Origin: an uncultured Clostridia bacterium
GTDB taxonomy: Bacteria; Bacillota; Clostridia; TANB77; CAG-508
Assembly (NCBI GenBank): GCA_948891265.1
Contig: CAQUBD010000002.1
Span: forward strand, 44,126 to 87,249
DNA: 43,124 nucleotides
Reading direction: 5' to 3'
The notes below the pieces were generated by a model, which was not told the DNA's origin, did no database searches, and was given only the letters and a program-made list of their open reading frames with translations. Both the position numbers and the translations under genes were made by a program. Of the stretch, positions 1 through 8,016 are shown in pieces (the first letter of the stretch is position 1; each line of letters opens with the position of its first letter).

Positions 1-1
1 A

Positions 2-1849
2 CAAATTATATCTAAAGATGGAAATATATTAACACAATTAGAAAGAACAATTGGAGTAAAAAAATATAATGCAAGAACATATATAGATGAACCAACTAAT
101 AATAGTATTGAGAACCAAGAAATAAAAATAAGAGGTTGGGCAATGTCAGATGACAACCAGATAAAAATCAAAGCATACATAGATGGACAAGAAAAAACAA
201 TAGAAAAACTAACAAGGACAAAAAGAGATGACGTAATAAAAGCAGTAAAAGAATGTGGAGATGCAAAAACAAACCCAACGCCAGCATTTGAAGGATACAT
301 AAACATAAAAGGACTAAAAGAAGGTCAACACAAATTAGAAGTAAAAGTAATTTCAAGAGAAAACGTAGTAATAGCAACACATAGTAGAATATTTAAATCT
401 GAACCATATAAGGCAAAAATGTATATAGATGAAGTAGGACAAAATAATACTTTAAAATTAAATAATGGCAAAATAAGAGGATGGGTAATGTCAACTGACA
501 GAAATATAACATTTAAAGCATTTATAGATAATAAAGAACAAAAAATAACTTCAAATAGTAGACATCAAAGAGAAGATGTTATAAAAGCAATAGAAGGATA
601 TGGAGATAGAAACAAAAATCCAATGCCAGGTTTTTTAATGAATGTTAATGTAAATGATATAAAAGATGGAACGCATAAATTGAAAATACAAATTATATCT
701 AAAGATGGAAATATATTAACACAATTAGAAAGAACAATTGGAATAAAAAAATATAATACACAAATATATATAGATAGCCCTAGAACTACTTATATAGCAG
801 GAAATAGTCTATATTTAAGAGGATGGGTAATGTCAGAAATAAAAGATAAAGAAATTATAGCAAAAGTAGATGGAAAACAAACTATAAAATTAAATTCTGA
901 AAATAGACCAGATGTTATTGCTACAATAAAAGGTTATGGAAATAAAGAACAAAACCCAATACCTGGATTTAATGCACAAGTAGATATATCAAAATTATCA
1001 AATGGACAACATACAATAACAATTGAGGTGCACAATAAAAAGTTAGGTGAAATAATAGAAAAAAGACAAGTAATATTTAAAAAAGTAGAAGAAATTAAAT
1101 ATAATGCAGGAACATATGGAGTTAGTGGAGCTTCTAAAGTTGGAGCTGCCGGAGGTACACAATTACAATATTTAAAATTTGGAACAGGACCAAATGTATT
1201 TTTTGCAACATTCTGTGTACATGGATATGAAGATTCATGGGATAGAGATGGAACAGTATTAGTAAATATAGCAAACAACTTTTATAATACATTAATACAA
1301 AACAAAGATTATAGTTTAGCCGAAAAATGGACAGTTTATGTAATACCAGAAGTAAACCCAGATGGAAGAAGATTAGGATATACAAAAAATGGACCAGGAA
1401 GGACAACTTTATATAGTAAAGTTGGAAGAGGAATAGATATAAATAGAAGTTGGCAAACAGGAGCATCTTACAAAAGATTTACAGACAATAGAAATTATAA
1501 TGGAACAGAAGGATTCCAAGCTTATGAAGCAGAAGCACTAAGAGACTTCTTATTAAGCCACAAAGCTAAAAATGGACAAACTATATTAGTTGACTTACAT
1601 GGTTGGGAAGATCAATTAATCGGAGACCCACAAGTTTGCCAATACTATAAACAACAATATACAAGTTGTAGTACACGTAATTATGGTGGATACGGAAATC
1701 AATATTTAGTTACATGGGCAAGAATGAATTTAGGAGCACGTTCATCATTGGTTGAATTACCATTAGCAAGAAATGAAGCTGAAGTGAACAGTATGAGATT
1801 ATCTGATAAATATATAAATGCAACAATAAAAATGCTTAAAGAGGTATAA
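2..1849 (+). CDS. Secreted zinc carboxypeptidase (M14) with wall-binding-type repeats, 5' partial
   Basis: The reading frame is open from the left edge, so the true start and any signal peptide lie outside the window; the first internal Met (143) is not the start. The visible part holds the end of one repeat and three full repeats of about 113 residues (YIDxP, RGW.MS, R.DV..I.GYG, NP.PGF, L.DG.H.L.I), then an M14 domain. Numbering from the Met at 143, zinc ligands H360 and E363 (HGYE), substrate-side N434-R435, third ligand H486 (DLHG) and the catalytic Glu E538 (SSLVE) are all present, so the enzyme should be active. M14 enzymes of this kind cleave peptidoglycan stem peptides; the exact bond is inference. 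It is followed 3 bp later by a membrane-protein gene. Bases 1-69 are almost identical to 688-756, a sign of recent repeat duplication or conversion. Confidence 0.88.
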   Translation, partial: QIISKDGNILTQLERTIGVKKYNARTYIDEPTNNSIENQEIKIRGWAMSDDNQIKIKAYIDGQEKTIEKLTRTKRDDVIKAVKECGDAKTNPTPAFEGYINIKGLKEGQHKLEVKVISRENVVIATHSRIFKSEPYKAKMYIDEVGQNNTLKLNNGKIRGWVMSTDRNITFKAFIDNKEQKITSNSRHQREDVIKAIEGYGDRNKNPMPGFLMNVNVNDIKDGTHKLKIQIISKDGNILTQLERTIGIKKYNTQIYIDSPRTTYIAGNSLYLRGWVMSEIKDKEIIAKVDGKQTIKLNSENRPDVIATIKGYGNKEQNPIPGFNAQVDISKLSNGQHTITIEVHNKKLGEIIEKRQVIFKKVEEIKYNAGTYGVSGASKVGAAGGTQLQYLKFGTGPNVFFATFCVHGYEDSWDRDGTVLVNIANNFYNTLIQNKDYSLAEKWTVYVIPEVNPDGRRLGYTKNGPGRTTLYSKVGRGIDINRSWQTGASYKRFTDNRNYNGTEGFQAYEAEALRDFLLSHKAKNGQTILVDLHGWEDQLIGDPQVCQYYKQQYTSCSTRNYGGYGNQYLVTWARMNLGARSSLVELPLARNEAEVNSMRLSDKYINATIKMLKEV

Positions 1850-1851
1850 TA

Positions 1852-2595
1852 ATGAATAGAAAATTAAAAATTATCATGTTAACAATAATTATATTTTTAA
1901 TATTTTTTGTAGTATTAGTAATTATTAAATACAACAAAGTAAATAGTAAAAAAGAAAATGAAATTGAACAAATGAAAAATGAATCTATAATGTATAAAGA
2001 AAATGCAACTTTAGATGAATTGAAAAATGAATACAAAGTTACAGGTAATAATGATTTGTATAAAATAGAAACAGAATATGATGGAAGAAAAGTAATTAAT
2101 GTAAAAGAAGATATTAACTATAAAGTGGCATTTTCAGGAATGATTACAGAAAAAAGGCCAAATTATGAAGATATAGATGAACTTTATATAGAACAGTATC
2201 CTAAAGAACAAGGTATTTGGATAGATAAAAGCAGTAGACAAAAAATAAAAAATTCTCTAAATAGAAATATGGAAACGAAATATGATATAGACAATAAGGG
2301 GTATTTAAGAATATTAGATAAATCTAAGCAAAATGAAAATGATAGAAAATTAGAAGAAATTATGAATAGAAAAAATACTTATATTTGGACTATATCTGGA
2401 GAATATTATATGATAGATCCAGTTACAGGAAATATAGTATTAAATCCATATGAAGATTTAGAAAGATATCAAACATATGAATATGTAGAAAATAATGAAG
2501 ATATGATTATATTCATAACTGAAAATACTGAAGGTGTTTTAACTGATGAAGAAATATTTGAAAGTATAGTAAATTTGATATTTGAAAATAATTAA
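1852..2595 (+). CDS. Membrane-anchored protein of unknown function
   Basis: 247 residues, not recognised. One hydrophobic segment at residues 7-26 (KIIMLTIIIFLIFFVVLVII) followed by a charged, Lys/Glu-rich linker suggests an N-terminal anchor with the rest outside the cell. There is no lipobox cysteine. The remainder is hydrophilic, rich in Glu, Asn and Tyr, without recognisable catalytic motifs. The start lies 3 bp after the M14 stop, with AAAGAGG just upstream inside the preceding gene, so the two are translated from one message and are likely functionally linked at the cell wall. An intrinsic terminator follows immediately. Confidence 0.75.
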   Translation: MNRKLKIIMLTIIIFLIFFVVLVIIKYNKVNSKKENEIEQMKNESIMYKENATLDELKNEYKVTGNNDLYKIETEYDGRKVINVKEDINYKVAFSGMITEKRPNYEDIDELYIEQYPKEQGIWIDKSSRQKIKNSLNRNMETKYDIDNKGYLRILDKSKQNENDRKLEEIMNRKNTYIWTISGEYYMIDPVTGNIVLNPYEDLERYQTYEYVENNEDMIIFITENTEGVLTDEEIFESIVNLIFENN

Positions 2596-2599
2596 TTTT

Positions 2600-2640
2600 A
2601 AAATAAGAAATAGTGTAATAGCTGTTTCTTATTTTATATT
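2600..2640 (+). terminator. Intrinsic terminator after the M14/membrane-protein pair
   Basis: Perfect 11-bp inverted repeat: arms AAAATAAGAAA (2600-2610) and TTTCTTATTTT (2625-2635), 14-nt loop, T-rich right arm. It starts 5 bp after the stop codon of the upstream gene. AT-rich, so only moderately stable, but well placed. Confidence 0.6.
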
Positions 2641-2710
2641 ATGAGAAACTTCTATTTATGCATAAATGTTTAATTATATCTTCTATAAACTTTCCTATAA
2701 TATAAATACA

Positions 2711-2760
2711 TTCCACAGAAAATTGCTTTGCAATTTTCGCGGACGAACAAAGACGCGGAC
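2711..2760 (+). repeat. Hairpin repeat family 2, copy 1
   Basis: About 50 bp beginning TTCCACAGAAAATTGC, folding as AAAATTGC/GCAATTTT, followed by a conserved tail GAACAAAGACG. A second copy lies in reverse orientation at 13543-13593; the stems differ in length and loop while pairing is kept. The 3' end (GCGGAC, 2755-2760) also pairs imperfectly with GTCCGC at 2796-2801, followed by a T-rich run, so this stretch may act as a further terminator. Confidence 0.6.
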
Positions 2761-2878
2761 TTTAAAATGTTTAGAACAGAAACAATGTTATTAATGTCCG
2801 CTTTTGTTTTTGTTGAAATATAAAAAGCAATCTAAAATGTTAAGAAATTTTAATCATATTTTTTATACTTTATATGTC

Positions 2879-3070
2879 AAATCTCTATATATTTATATTC
2901 CTTTTTCATTTCATTCCTCGGTTCAATACGAGTTCTAAAAAGATTTAAAATTGCATGTATGAGCCTCTCCGACTTTGCGCACCCTCATACATGCAATTTA
3001 ATATCTTTTAAGACCCTCTCCAATCACATTCGTCATTTCATTCAAAAGGAATATAAATATATAGAGATTT
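2879..3070. mobile_element. MITE-like element, copy A, with a nested palindrome
   Basis: 192 bp bounded by perfect 27-bp terminal inverted repeats that begin AAATCTCTATATATTTATAT and end in the mirror sequence. The interior shares CCTCGGTTCAATACGAG and GACCCTCTCCAATCACATTC with copy C (23291-23412, opposite orientation). Relative to copy C it carries about 70 extra bases at 2938-3009, themselves a large palindrome. It has no coding capacity and no obvious target-site duplication. It fills most of the 620-bp gap between 2595 and 3218. Confidence 0.75.
2938..3009. repeat. 72-bp palindrome nested inside MITE copy A
   Basis: Two 26-nt arms (2938-2963 and 2984-3009) pair with two mismatches, separated by a 20-nt centre. 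The inner 16 nt of each arm (AAATTGCATGTATGAG and its complement) match perfectly. This block is absent from copy C, where the sequence flanking it is continuous, so it looks like an insertion. Confidence 0.7.
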
Positions 3071-3127
3071 ACAACTAGTACTACTCATTATGAGCATGAC
3101 AATTTTTAATGGAATGCCATATTTTAA

Positions 3128-3156
3128 TTGACAAAATAGCGTTTTATAGATAAAAT
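3128..3156 (+). promoter_or_regulatory. Sigma-A promoter for the polysaccharide export operon
   Basis: TTGACA at 3128-3133, 17-bp spacer, TAAAAT at 3151-3156, about 60 bp before the ABC permease start at 3218. It is the best consensus promoter ahead of the long run of same-strand glycan genes. Confidence 0.7.
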
Positions 3157-3217
3157 ATTATAAGTTTAAAAAGCATGAAAAAATGAAAAAATACAAATAA
3201 AAACAGGAGATGAAATA

Positions 3218-4009
3218 ATGGATTTTTTTAAATCAATATGGAAGAATAGAGAAATAGCATGGAGATTAGGAAAAAGTGATTTTAAAAATAGATTTGCAAG
3301 TACAAGCTTAGGAAGTATATGGGGTTTTTTACAACCATTTATATTTATGATGATGTATGTATTTGTTTTTCAATTTATTTTTGGAACACCAGGAGAAGGG
3401 GGAGCACCATATGTTGTATGGTTCTTACCAGGTATGGCAATATGGCAATGCTTAAATGATAGTATAATGAGTGCAAGCAATTCAATTAGAAATTATAGTT
3501 ATCTAGTTAAAAAAGTAGTGTTTCCAATAGATATAATACCAATAATTTCATTAATAGGGAGTAGTTTTGTATCAATATTTTTGCTTATAGTAGCTATAGT
3601 TGTTTGTATGATATTTAAATTTATGCCAAATATATGGATTGTTTTGTATGTAATATTTGCAACATTTTCATTTATTATAGCATTTACTAGATTAACATCA
3701 GCTATAACAACTTTAGTACCAGACTTTTCTAATTTGCTAGCAATATTAATGCAATTATTTTTCTGGGCTACACCAGTAGTTTGGAGTTTAACAAGATTAG
3801 CTAATCATCCTATAATGTTACAAATAATGCAATATATGCCTTTTGCATATTTGGTAACGGCTTTTAGACAAGCTTTTATGGGAGGAGATATAATAACTGC
3901 TAATCATGGAATATATACAATAATTTTCTGGGCAGTTACAATTGTAATGTACATTTGGGGAAATCATGTATTTAAGAAAAACAAGAAAGATTTTGCAGAT
4001 GTATTATAA
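3218..4009 (+). CDS. ABC-2 type polysaccharide export permease (Wzm/TagG-like)
   Basis: 263 residues with about six membrane segments, the usual size and layout of the ABC-2 permeases that export O-antigen, teichoic acid or rhamnan chains. The N-terminus is typical of the family: a short amphipathic stretch, then LGKSDFKNRFASTSLG and LGSIWGFLQP before the first membrane span. It is followed 21 bp later by the matching ATPase, so the two form the exporter. The start is set by an AGGAG about 8 bp upstream, and a consensus promoter lies at 3128-3156. It should move a lipid-linked glycan across the cytoplasmic membrane. Teichoic-acid versus other wall-polysaccharide export cannot be told apart from sequence alone. 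Confidence 0.9.
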   Translation: MDFFKSIWKNREIAWRLGKSDFKNRFASTSLGSIWGFLQPFIFMMMYVFVFQFIFGTPGEGGAPYVVWFLPGMAIWQCLNDSIMSASNSIRNYSYLVKKVVFPIDIIPIISLIGSSFVSIFLLIVAIVVCMIFKFMPNIWIVLYVIFATFSFIIAFTRLTSAITTLVPDFSNLLAILMQLFFWATPVVWSLTRLANHPIMLQIMQYMPFAYLVTAFRQAFMGGDIITANHGIYTIIFWAVTIVMYIWGNHVFKKNKKDFADVL

Positions 4010-4030
4010 ACCAATAGGAGGAAGACTAGA

Positions 4031-5314
4031 ATGAGTAATAATGAAGTTATGATAGATATAAAAAATCTAGTAAAAGAATATAAAATGTTTAATAAAAAAA
4101 CAGATAGATTATTTGAAGCAATGTTTCCATTTTTGAATAGACATACTGTATTTAAAGCTATGAACAATATTGATTTAGAATTAAAAAAAGGAGAAGTTTT
4201 AGGAATACTTGGAAAAAATGGCGCTGGAAAATCTACTCTTTTAAAAATGATTACAGGGGTTGTTACTCCAACATCTGGAATGATAAAAGTGAATGGAAAA
4301 ATAAGCTCTTTACTTGAATTAGGAACAGCTTTTAATATGGAATTAACAGGTATTGAAAATATATATCAACATGGACAAATAATGGGATTGACAAATGAAG
4401 AAATAGAAGAAAGTAAGCAGGATATTATAGATTTTGCAGATATAGGAGACCATCTATATCAACCTGTAAAAACATATTCTTCTGGAATGTTTGCTCGTCT
4501 AGCATTTGCATGTGCAATAAATGTAAATCCAGATATTCTTATAGTAGATGAAGTTTTATCAGTTGGAGATATGGCATTCCAATTGAAGTGTTTCAAAAAA
4601 TTTCAACAATTTAAAGAACAAGGGAAAACAATAATTTTCGTTTCACACAATGTAAATGATATTATAAAAAATTGTAATAGAGCAATAATTCTTAAAGATG
4701 GAACAAAAATTTATGATGGAGATGTAAGGACAGCTGTAGATAAATATAAAAAAATTATTGTTGGAATGGATGAAAAATTAACTACTGATGATGATAAGGT
4801 AGAAGAAAATATTGCTATAGAAAAAGCAAATAATAATGAATTATGGAAAAATAATTTTACACTTAATGAAAGTAATATAACATATGGAGATGATTCAGTA
4901 GAAATATTTGATTACGGGATATTCGATTCAGACAATAAATTTCAAGCAAGTATAAATAATAATGACAGTTATAGTATAAAAATGAAAGTTAAATTCAATG
5001 AAAAAGTAGAAAATCCCATATTTGCATTATCAATTAAAGATATAAAAGGATTAGAAGTAGCAGGAGCTAATACTGATGCATATGCTGTTCAAACTGGAGT
5101 TTATGAGAAAGGACAAACTATTATTGTAGAATTTAAACAAACAATACCACTTGCACCTGATAAATATACATTATCGTTTGGATGTACTAAATTTGATGAA
5201 AATGGTAATCTTAAAGTATATGATAGAAAATATGATGTAATTATTTTTGAAATAACAGCCAAAAGACCTTGTCTAGGAACTGTAGATTTAAAAACAGAAA
5301 TATTAATAAAATAG
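4031..5314 (+). CDS. ABC polysaccharide exporter ATPase with C-terminal carbohydrate-binding domain (Wzt-like)
   Basis: 427 residues. The nucleotide-binding domain (about 1-245) has Walker A GKNGAGKST (61-69), the signature YSSGM (149-153) and Walker B ILIVDE (169-174) followed by VLSVGD, typical of the Wzt/TagH subfamily. Residues about 275-420 form a beta-rich extension (SVEIFDYGIFDSDNK..., ending VIIFEI) like the Wzt C-terminal domain, which in studied systems recognises the terminal sugar modification of the finished chain. That fits the methyltransferase gene directly downstream: a methylated chain end could be the export signal (inference). It has a GGAGG ribosome binding site and is co-transcribed with the permease. 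Confidence 0.92.
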   Translation: MSNNEVMIDIKNLVKEYKMFNKKTDRLFEAMFPFLNRHTVFKAMNNIDLELKKGEVLGILGKNGAGKSTLLKMITGVVTPTSGMIKVNGKISSLLELGTAFNMELTGIENIYQHGQIMGLTNEEIEESKQDIIDFADIGDHLYQPVKTYSSGMFARLAFACAINVNPDILIVDEVLSVGDMAFQLKCFKKFQQFKEQGKTIIFVSHNVNDIIKNCNRAIILKDGTKIYDGDVRTAVDKYKKIIVGMDEKLTTDDDKVEENIAIEKANNNELWKNNFTLNESNITYGDDSVEIFDYGIFDSDNKFQASINNNDSYSIKMKVKFNEKVENPIFALSIKDIKGLEVAGANTDAYAVQTGVYEKGQTIIVEFKQTIPLAPDKYTLSFGCTKFDENGNLKVYDRKYDVIIFEITAKRPCLGTVDLKTEILIK

Positions 5315-5328
5315 AAAGGACAAAAATT

Positions 5329-6453
5329 ATGAAAATAAATTTAGACTACTACACAGGAGAAGACTTATATTGTGATGGAAGTACAGAAAAAGATATACTT
5401 AATTATGAAGAAAAATTCAAAGAAGAAGATTTTAATGAAGTATTTAAAAAAGATATAAGATGGCCAATATTTTATCATTTAACTCCACTTAGAAAAAATA
5501 TTTTGAATTGGTATCCATTCAAAAAAGATGCAGAAGTATTAGAAATAGGAGCAGGAATGGGCGCTATAACAAGCACATTATGTGATAAAGCAGGATATGT
5601 TACATCAGTAGAGTTATCAAAACAAAGAGCTACATCTATAGCTAATAGATGCAAAGATAAGGATAATTTAGAAATAATTGTTGGTAATTTTAATAACATT
5701 AAATTTGAAAAGAAATATGATTATATAACATTAATAGGTGTTTTAGAATATGCACCATTATATACAGGAACAGAAAATGCATTTAATGATTTTCTGGATA
5801 AAATAAAAACACTTTTAAAACCAGAAGGAAAACTATTAATAGCAATAGAAAATCAATTTGGGATGAAATATTTTTCTGGAGCAAAAGAAGATCATACTGC
5901 AATTCAATATGATGGTATTATTGGATATGAAAATAAAAAAGGAATAAGAACATTTGGTAAACAAGAACTAAAACAAATACTACAAAAAAGTGGATTTGAA
6001 TTCACAAAATTTTATTATCCATTGCCAGATTATAAACTACCTAACAAAATATTCTCAGAAGATTATTTGCCAAATGAAAAAACAATAGAAGAATATACAC
6101 CATATTGTAGCGAGAATACAAATTTGAATTATGATGAAAAATTAGCATATAAAGAAGTTATAAAAAATAACATGTTTGAATTCTTTGCAAATTCATTTTT
6201 TATAGAAGCATCAGAAACAAAAATAGAGACAAAAGTAGATATAGAAAATATAAAATTAAATAAAATTACTCCAGAAGAAAGAAAATTTTATGATAGTATT
6301 CAATATAAAGAAGAAATACTAAATGATGAACAAATACAAAATTTAATAAGACAATTGGAAGAAAAAGAAAAGATAATAAAAACAATAGAAAATTCAAAAT
6401 CTTGGAAAATGACTAATATTATAAGAAAAATGAATAACAAACTAAAAAAATAA
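5329..6453 (+). CDS. SAM-dependent methyltransferase of the glycan cluster
   Basis: 374 residues from the preferred start at 5329, which follows GAAAGGA; an upstream in-frame ATG at 5269 lies inside the ATPase gene and has no ribosome binding site. Class I methyltransferase fold: motif I VLEIGAGMGAITSTL with an acidic residue closing the next strand (SVELS), then DYITLIGVLEY and LLKPEGKLLIAIEN. After the catalytic domain comes a tail ending in a coiled coil (LIRQLEEKEKIIKTIENS) and SWKMTNIIRKMNNKLKK, a tail style common in glycosyltransferase clusters. It probably methylates a sugar of the exported chain; substrate unknown. It is a paralogue of the next gene, which has lost the SAM motif. Confidence 0.85.
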   Translation: MKINLDYYTGEDLYCDGSTEKDILNYEEKFKEEDFNEVFKKDIRWPIFYHLTPLRKNILNWYPFKKDAEVLEIGAGMGAITSTLCDKAGYVTSVELSKQRATSIANRCKDKDNLEIIVGNFNNIKFEKKYDYITLIGVLEYAPLYTGTENAFNDFLDKIKTLLKPEGKLLIAIENQFGMKYFSGAKEDHTAIQYDGIIGYENKKGIRTFGKQELKQILQKSGFEFTKFYYPLPDYKLPNKIFSEDYLPNEKTIEEYTPYCSENTNLNYDEKLAYKEVIKNNMFEFFANSFFIEASETKIETKVDIENIKLNKITPEERKFYDSIQYKEEILNDEQIQNLIRQLEEKEKIIKTIENSKSWKMTNIIRKMNNKLKK

Positions 6454-6463
6454 AATACAAGGA

Positions 6464-7939
6464 ATGGAAAGATATATGGAAAATTTATTAGATATCTTTA
6501 ATGAAAATGTTATTAAATGGTATAATTTTAAAAAGACTGAAAATATAATTCAGATTGGAAAATGCGAAAATATAACAGAATATTTAAAAACAAAATTTAA
6601 AAATGTAATTGTATTAGAAAATTTTGAAAATTTTGAAATAGTGTCAAAATATGACTATATTTTAATATATGAAGGACAGAACAAATTAGATTTAGTAGAC
6701 CAAGCAATAAAATATTTAAATGAAGAAGGAATATTATTACTAGTTGGAGAAAATCCATTTGGAATAAATAATTGGAGTAAATATAATATAGGTGGAGATA
6801 CAGGAGTAATAAATCTTGAAAATCATAGTGAAGACAACCTAAACATAATAAAAATAAAGAATAAAATTATTCAAAATGGTTTAAAAGAAACAAATACATT
6901 TTATATTTTTCCTAATTATAAATATCCAGAAGTAATTATAAACGAAAATTTTAAAATAGGAAAATCCCATATAGAAAAATATACGCCAAAAATTGAAGAA
7001 AATGAAGTAAAACTTTTTGACGAAATAAAAGTCTTAAAAAACATAATAAAAAATGATTCTAAAATGTTAGATTTCTTTGCAAATTCTTACTTAATAGAAG
7101 CATCAAAAAAAGAACTAGAAAACAAAGCAAGATATATATCATTCAATAATTGTAGGAAAGATAAATATAGACTAATAACAATTATAAAAGATGAAGTTGT
7201 AGAAAAAATTCCAGAAAATGAAAAAGCACAAGAGCATATTAAAAATATGCTAAAAAACATTTCTGATATAAAAGAACAAGGAATAGAACTTTTAGATTAT
7301 GGACAAGATGGTAAAATATATAGTAAATTAATAAAAGATTACAAAACATTAGATAGAATTATATATGATAAAAGAGATAATTTGAATGAAATTGCAAAAA
7401 TATTAAATGACATAAAACAAATTTTAATAAAAGATTCTATACAATTAGAAAACGGCCTACATATGCTAAAAAATGCATATTGGGATATGGCCCCTAAAAA
7501 TTGTTTTTATATTGATGGAAAATATTTATTTTTTGACCAAGAGTGGAAAAAAGAAAATTTATCAGTAGAATTTATAATATATCGTTCAATTATTAATTGC
7601 TATGATTTAGTTAGAAAAATAAATATAGATGAATTATTAGAAAAATTAAATATTTTACAATATAAACTAGAATTTGAAAAAACTGATGAAGAAATAAGAA
7701 ATGAAATAATAGACAAAAATATATTTGAAGAAATGAACAATAAAAAGTATAAAGCTATTGATAATTTGGTAAATGATAATAAGATCGCATTAATAAAAAT
7801 AAAACAATTAGAAGAAGATAATATGAATAAACAAAAGTATATAGAGGGATTAGAAAATAGAAATAGATTTTTAGAAGAGGAAAACAACAAAAATCAAAAA
7901 AAATTAAGTATAAGAGGAATTTTTAAGAAAAAACAATAA
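6464..7939 (+). CDS. Degenerate methyltransferase-like protein with FDQEW domain
   Basis: 491 residues. The N-terminal half is collinear with the preceding methyltransferase (ENPFGINNWS for ENQFGMKYFS; IEKYTP for IEEYTP; DFFANSYLIEAS for EFFANSFFIEAS), but motif I has decayed from GAGMG to GKCEN, so SAM binding is doubtful. Residues about 220-400 add a second region with LDYGQDGKIYSKLI, GLHMLKNAYWDMAPKNCFYI and FFDQEW, an arrangement resembling phosphotransferase/kinase-like folds seen in other glycan-cluster methyltransferases. The C-terminus is a coiled coil. Two starts are possible: 6464, or 6476, which has better spacing to AAGGA. The role may be regulatory or scaffolding in chain modification (inference). 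Confidence 0.75.
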   Translation: MERYMENLLDIFNENVIKWYNFKKTENIIQIGKCENITEYLKTKFKNVIVLENFENFEIVSKYDYILIYEGQNKLDLVDQAIKYLNEEGILLLVGENPFGINNWSKYNIGGDTGVINLENHSEDNLNIIKIKNKIIQNGLKETNTFYIFPNYKYPEVIINENFKIGKSHIEKYTPKIEENEVKLFDEIKVLKNIIKNDSKMLDFFANSYLIEASKKELENKARYISFNNCRKDKYRLITIIKDEVVEKIPENEKAQEHIKNMLKNISDIKEQGIELLDYGQDGKIYSKLIKDYKTLDRIIYDKRDNLNEIAKILNDIKQILIKDSIQLENGLHMLKNAYWDMAPKNCFYIDGKYLFFDQEWKKENLSVEFIIYRSIINCYDLVRKINIDELLEKLNILQYKLEFEKTDEEIRNEIIDKNIFEEMNNKKYKAIDNLVNDNKIALIKIKQLEEDNMNKQKYIEGLENRNRFLEEENNKNQKKLSIRGIFKKKQ

Positions 7940-8016
7940 AGTTATTTCCAAATTATATAAAATTATTAATGTTATAATAATTAAAAAATATCAGCTACTA
8001 AAAGAAGAGGTAAAAA

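Noticed and set aside
2600..3217. Possible CRISPR-like or tRNA gene in the repeat-rich gap
   Set aside because: Repeats are palindromic element ends, not regularly spaced units, and no cloverleaf can be drawn around the T-arm-like hairpin.
5269..5328. Extended N-terminus for the methyltransferase
   Set aside because: It lies inside the upstream ATPase gene without a ribosome binding site, and family similarity begins after the Met at 5329.
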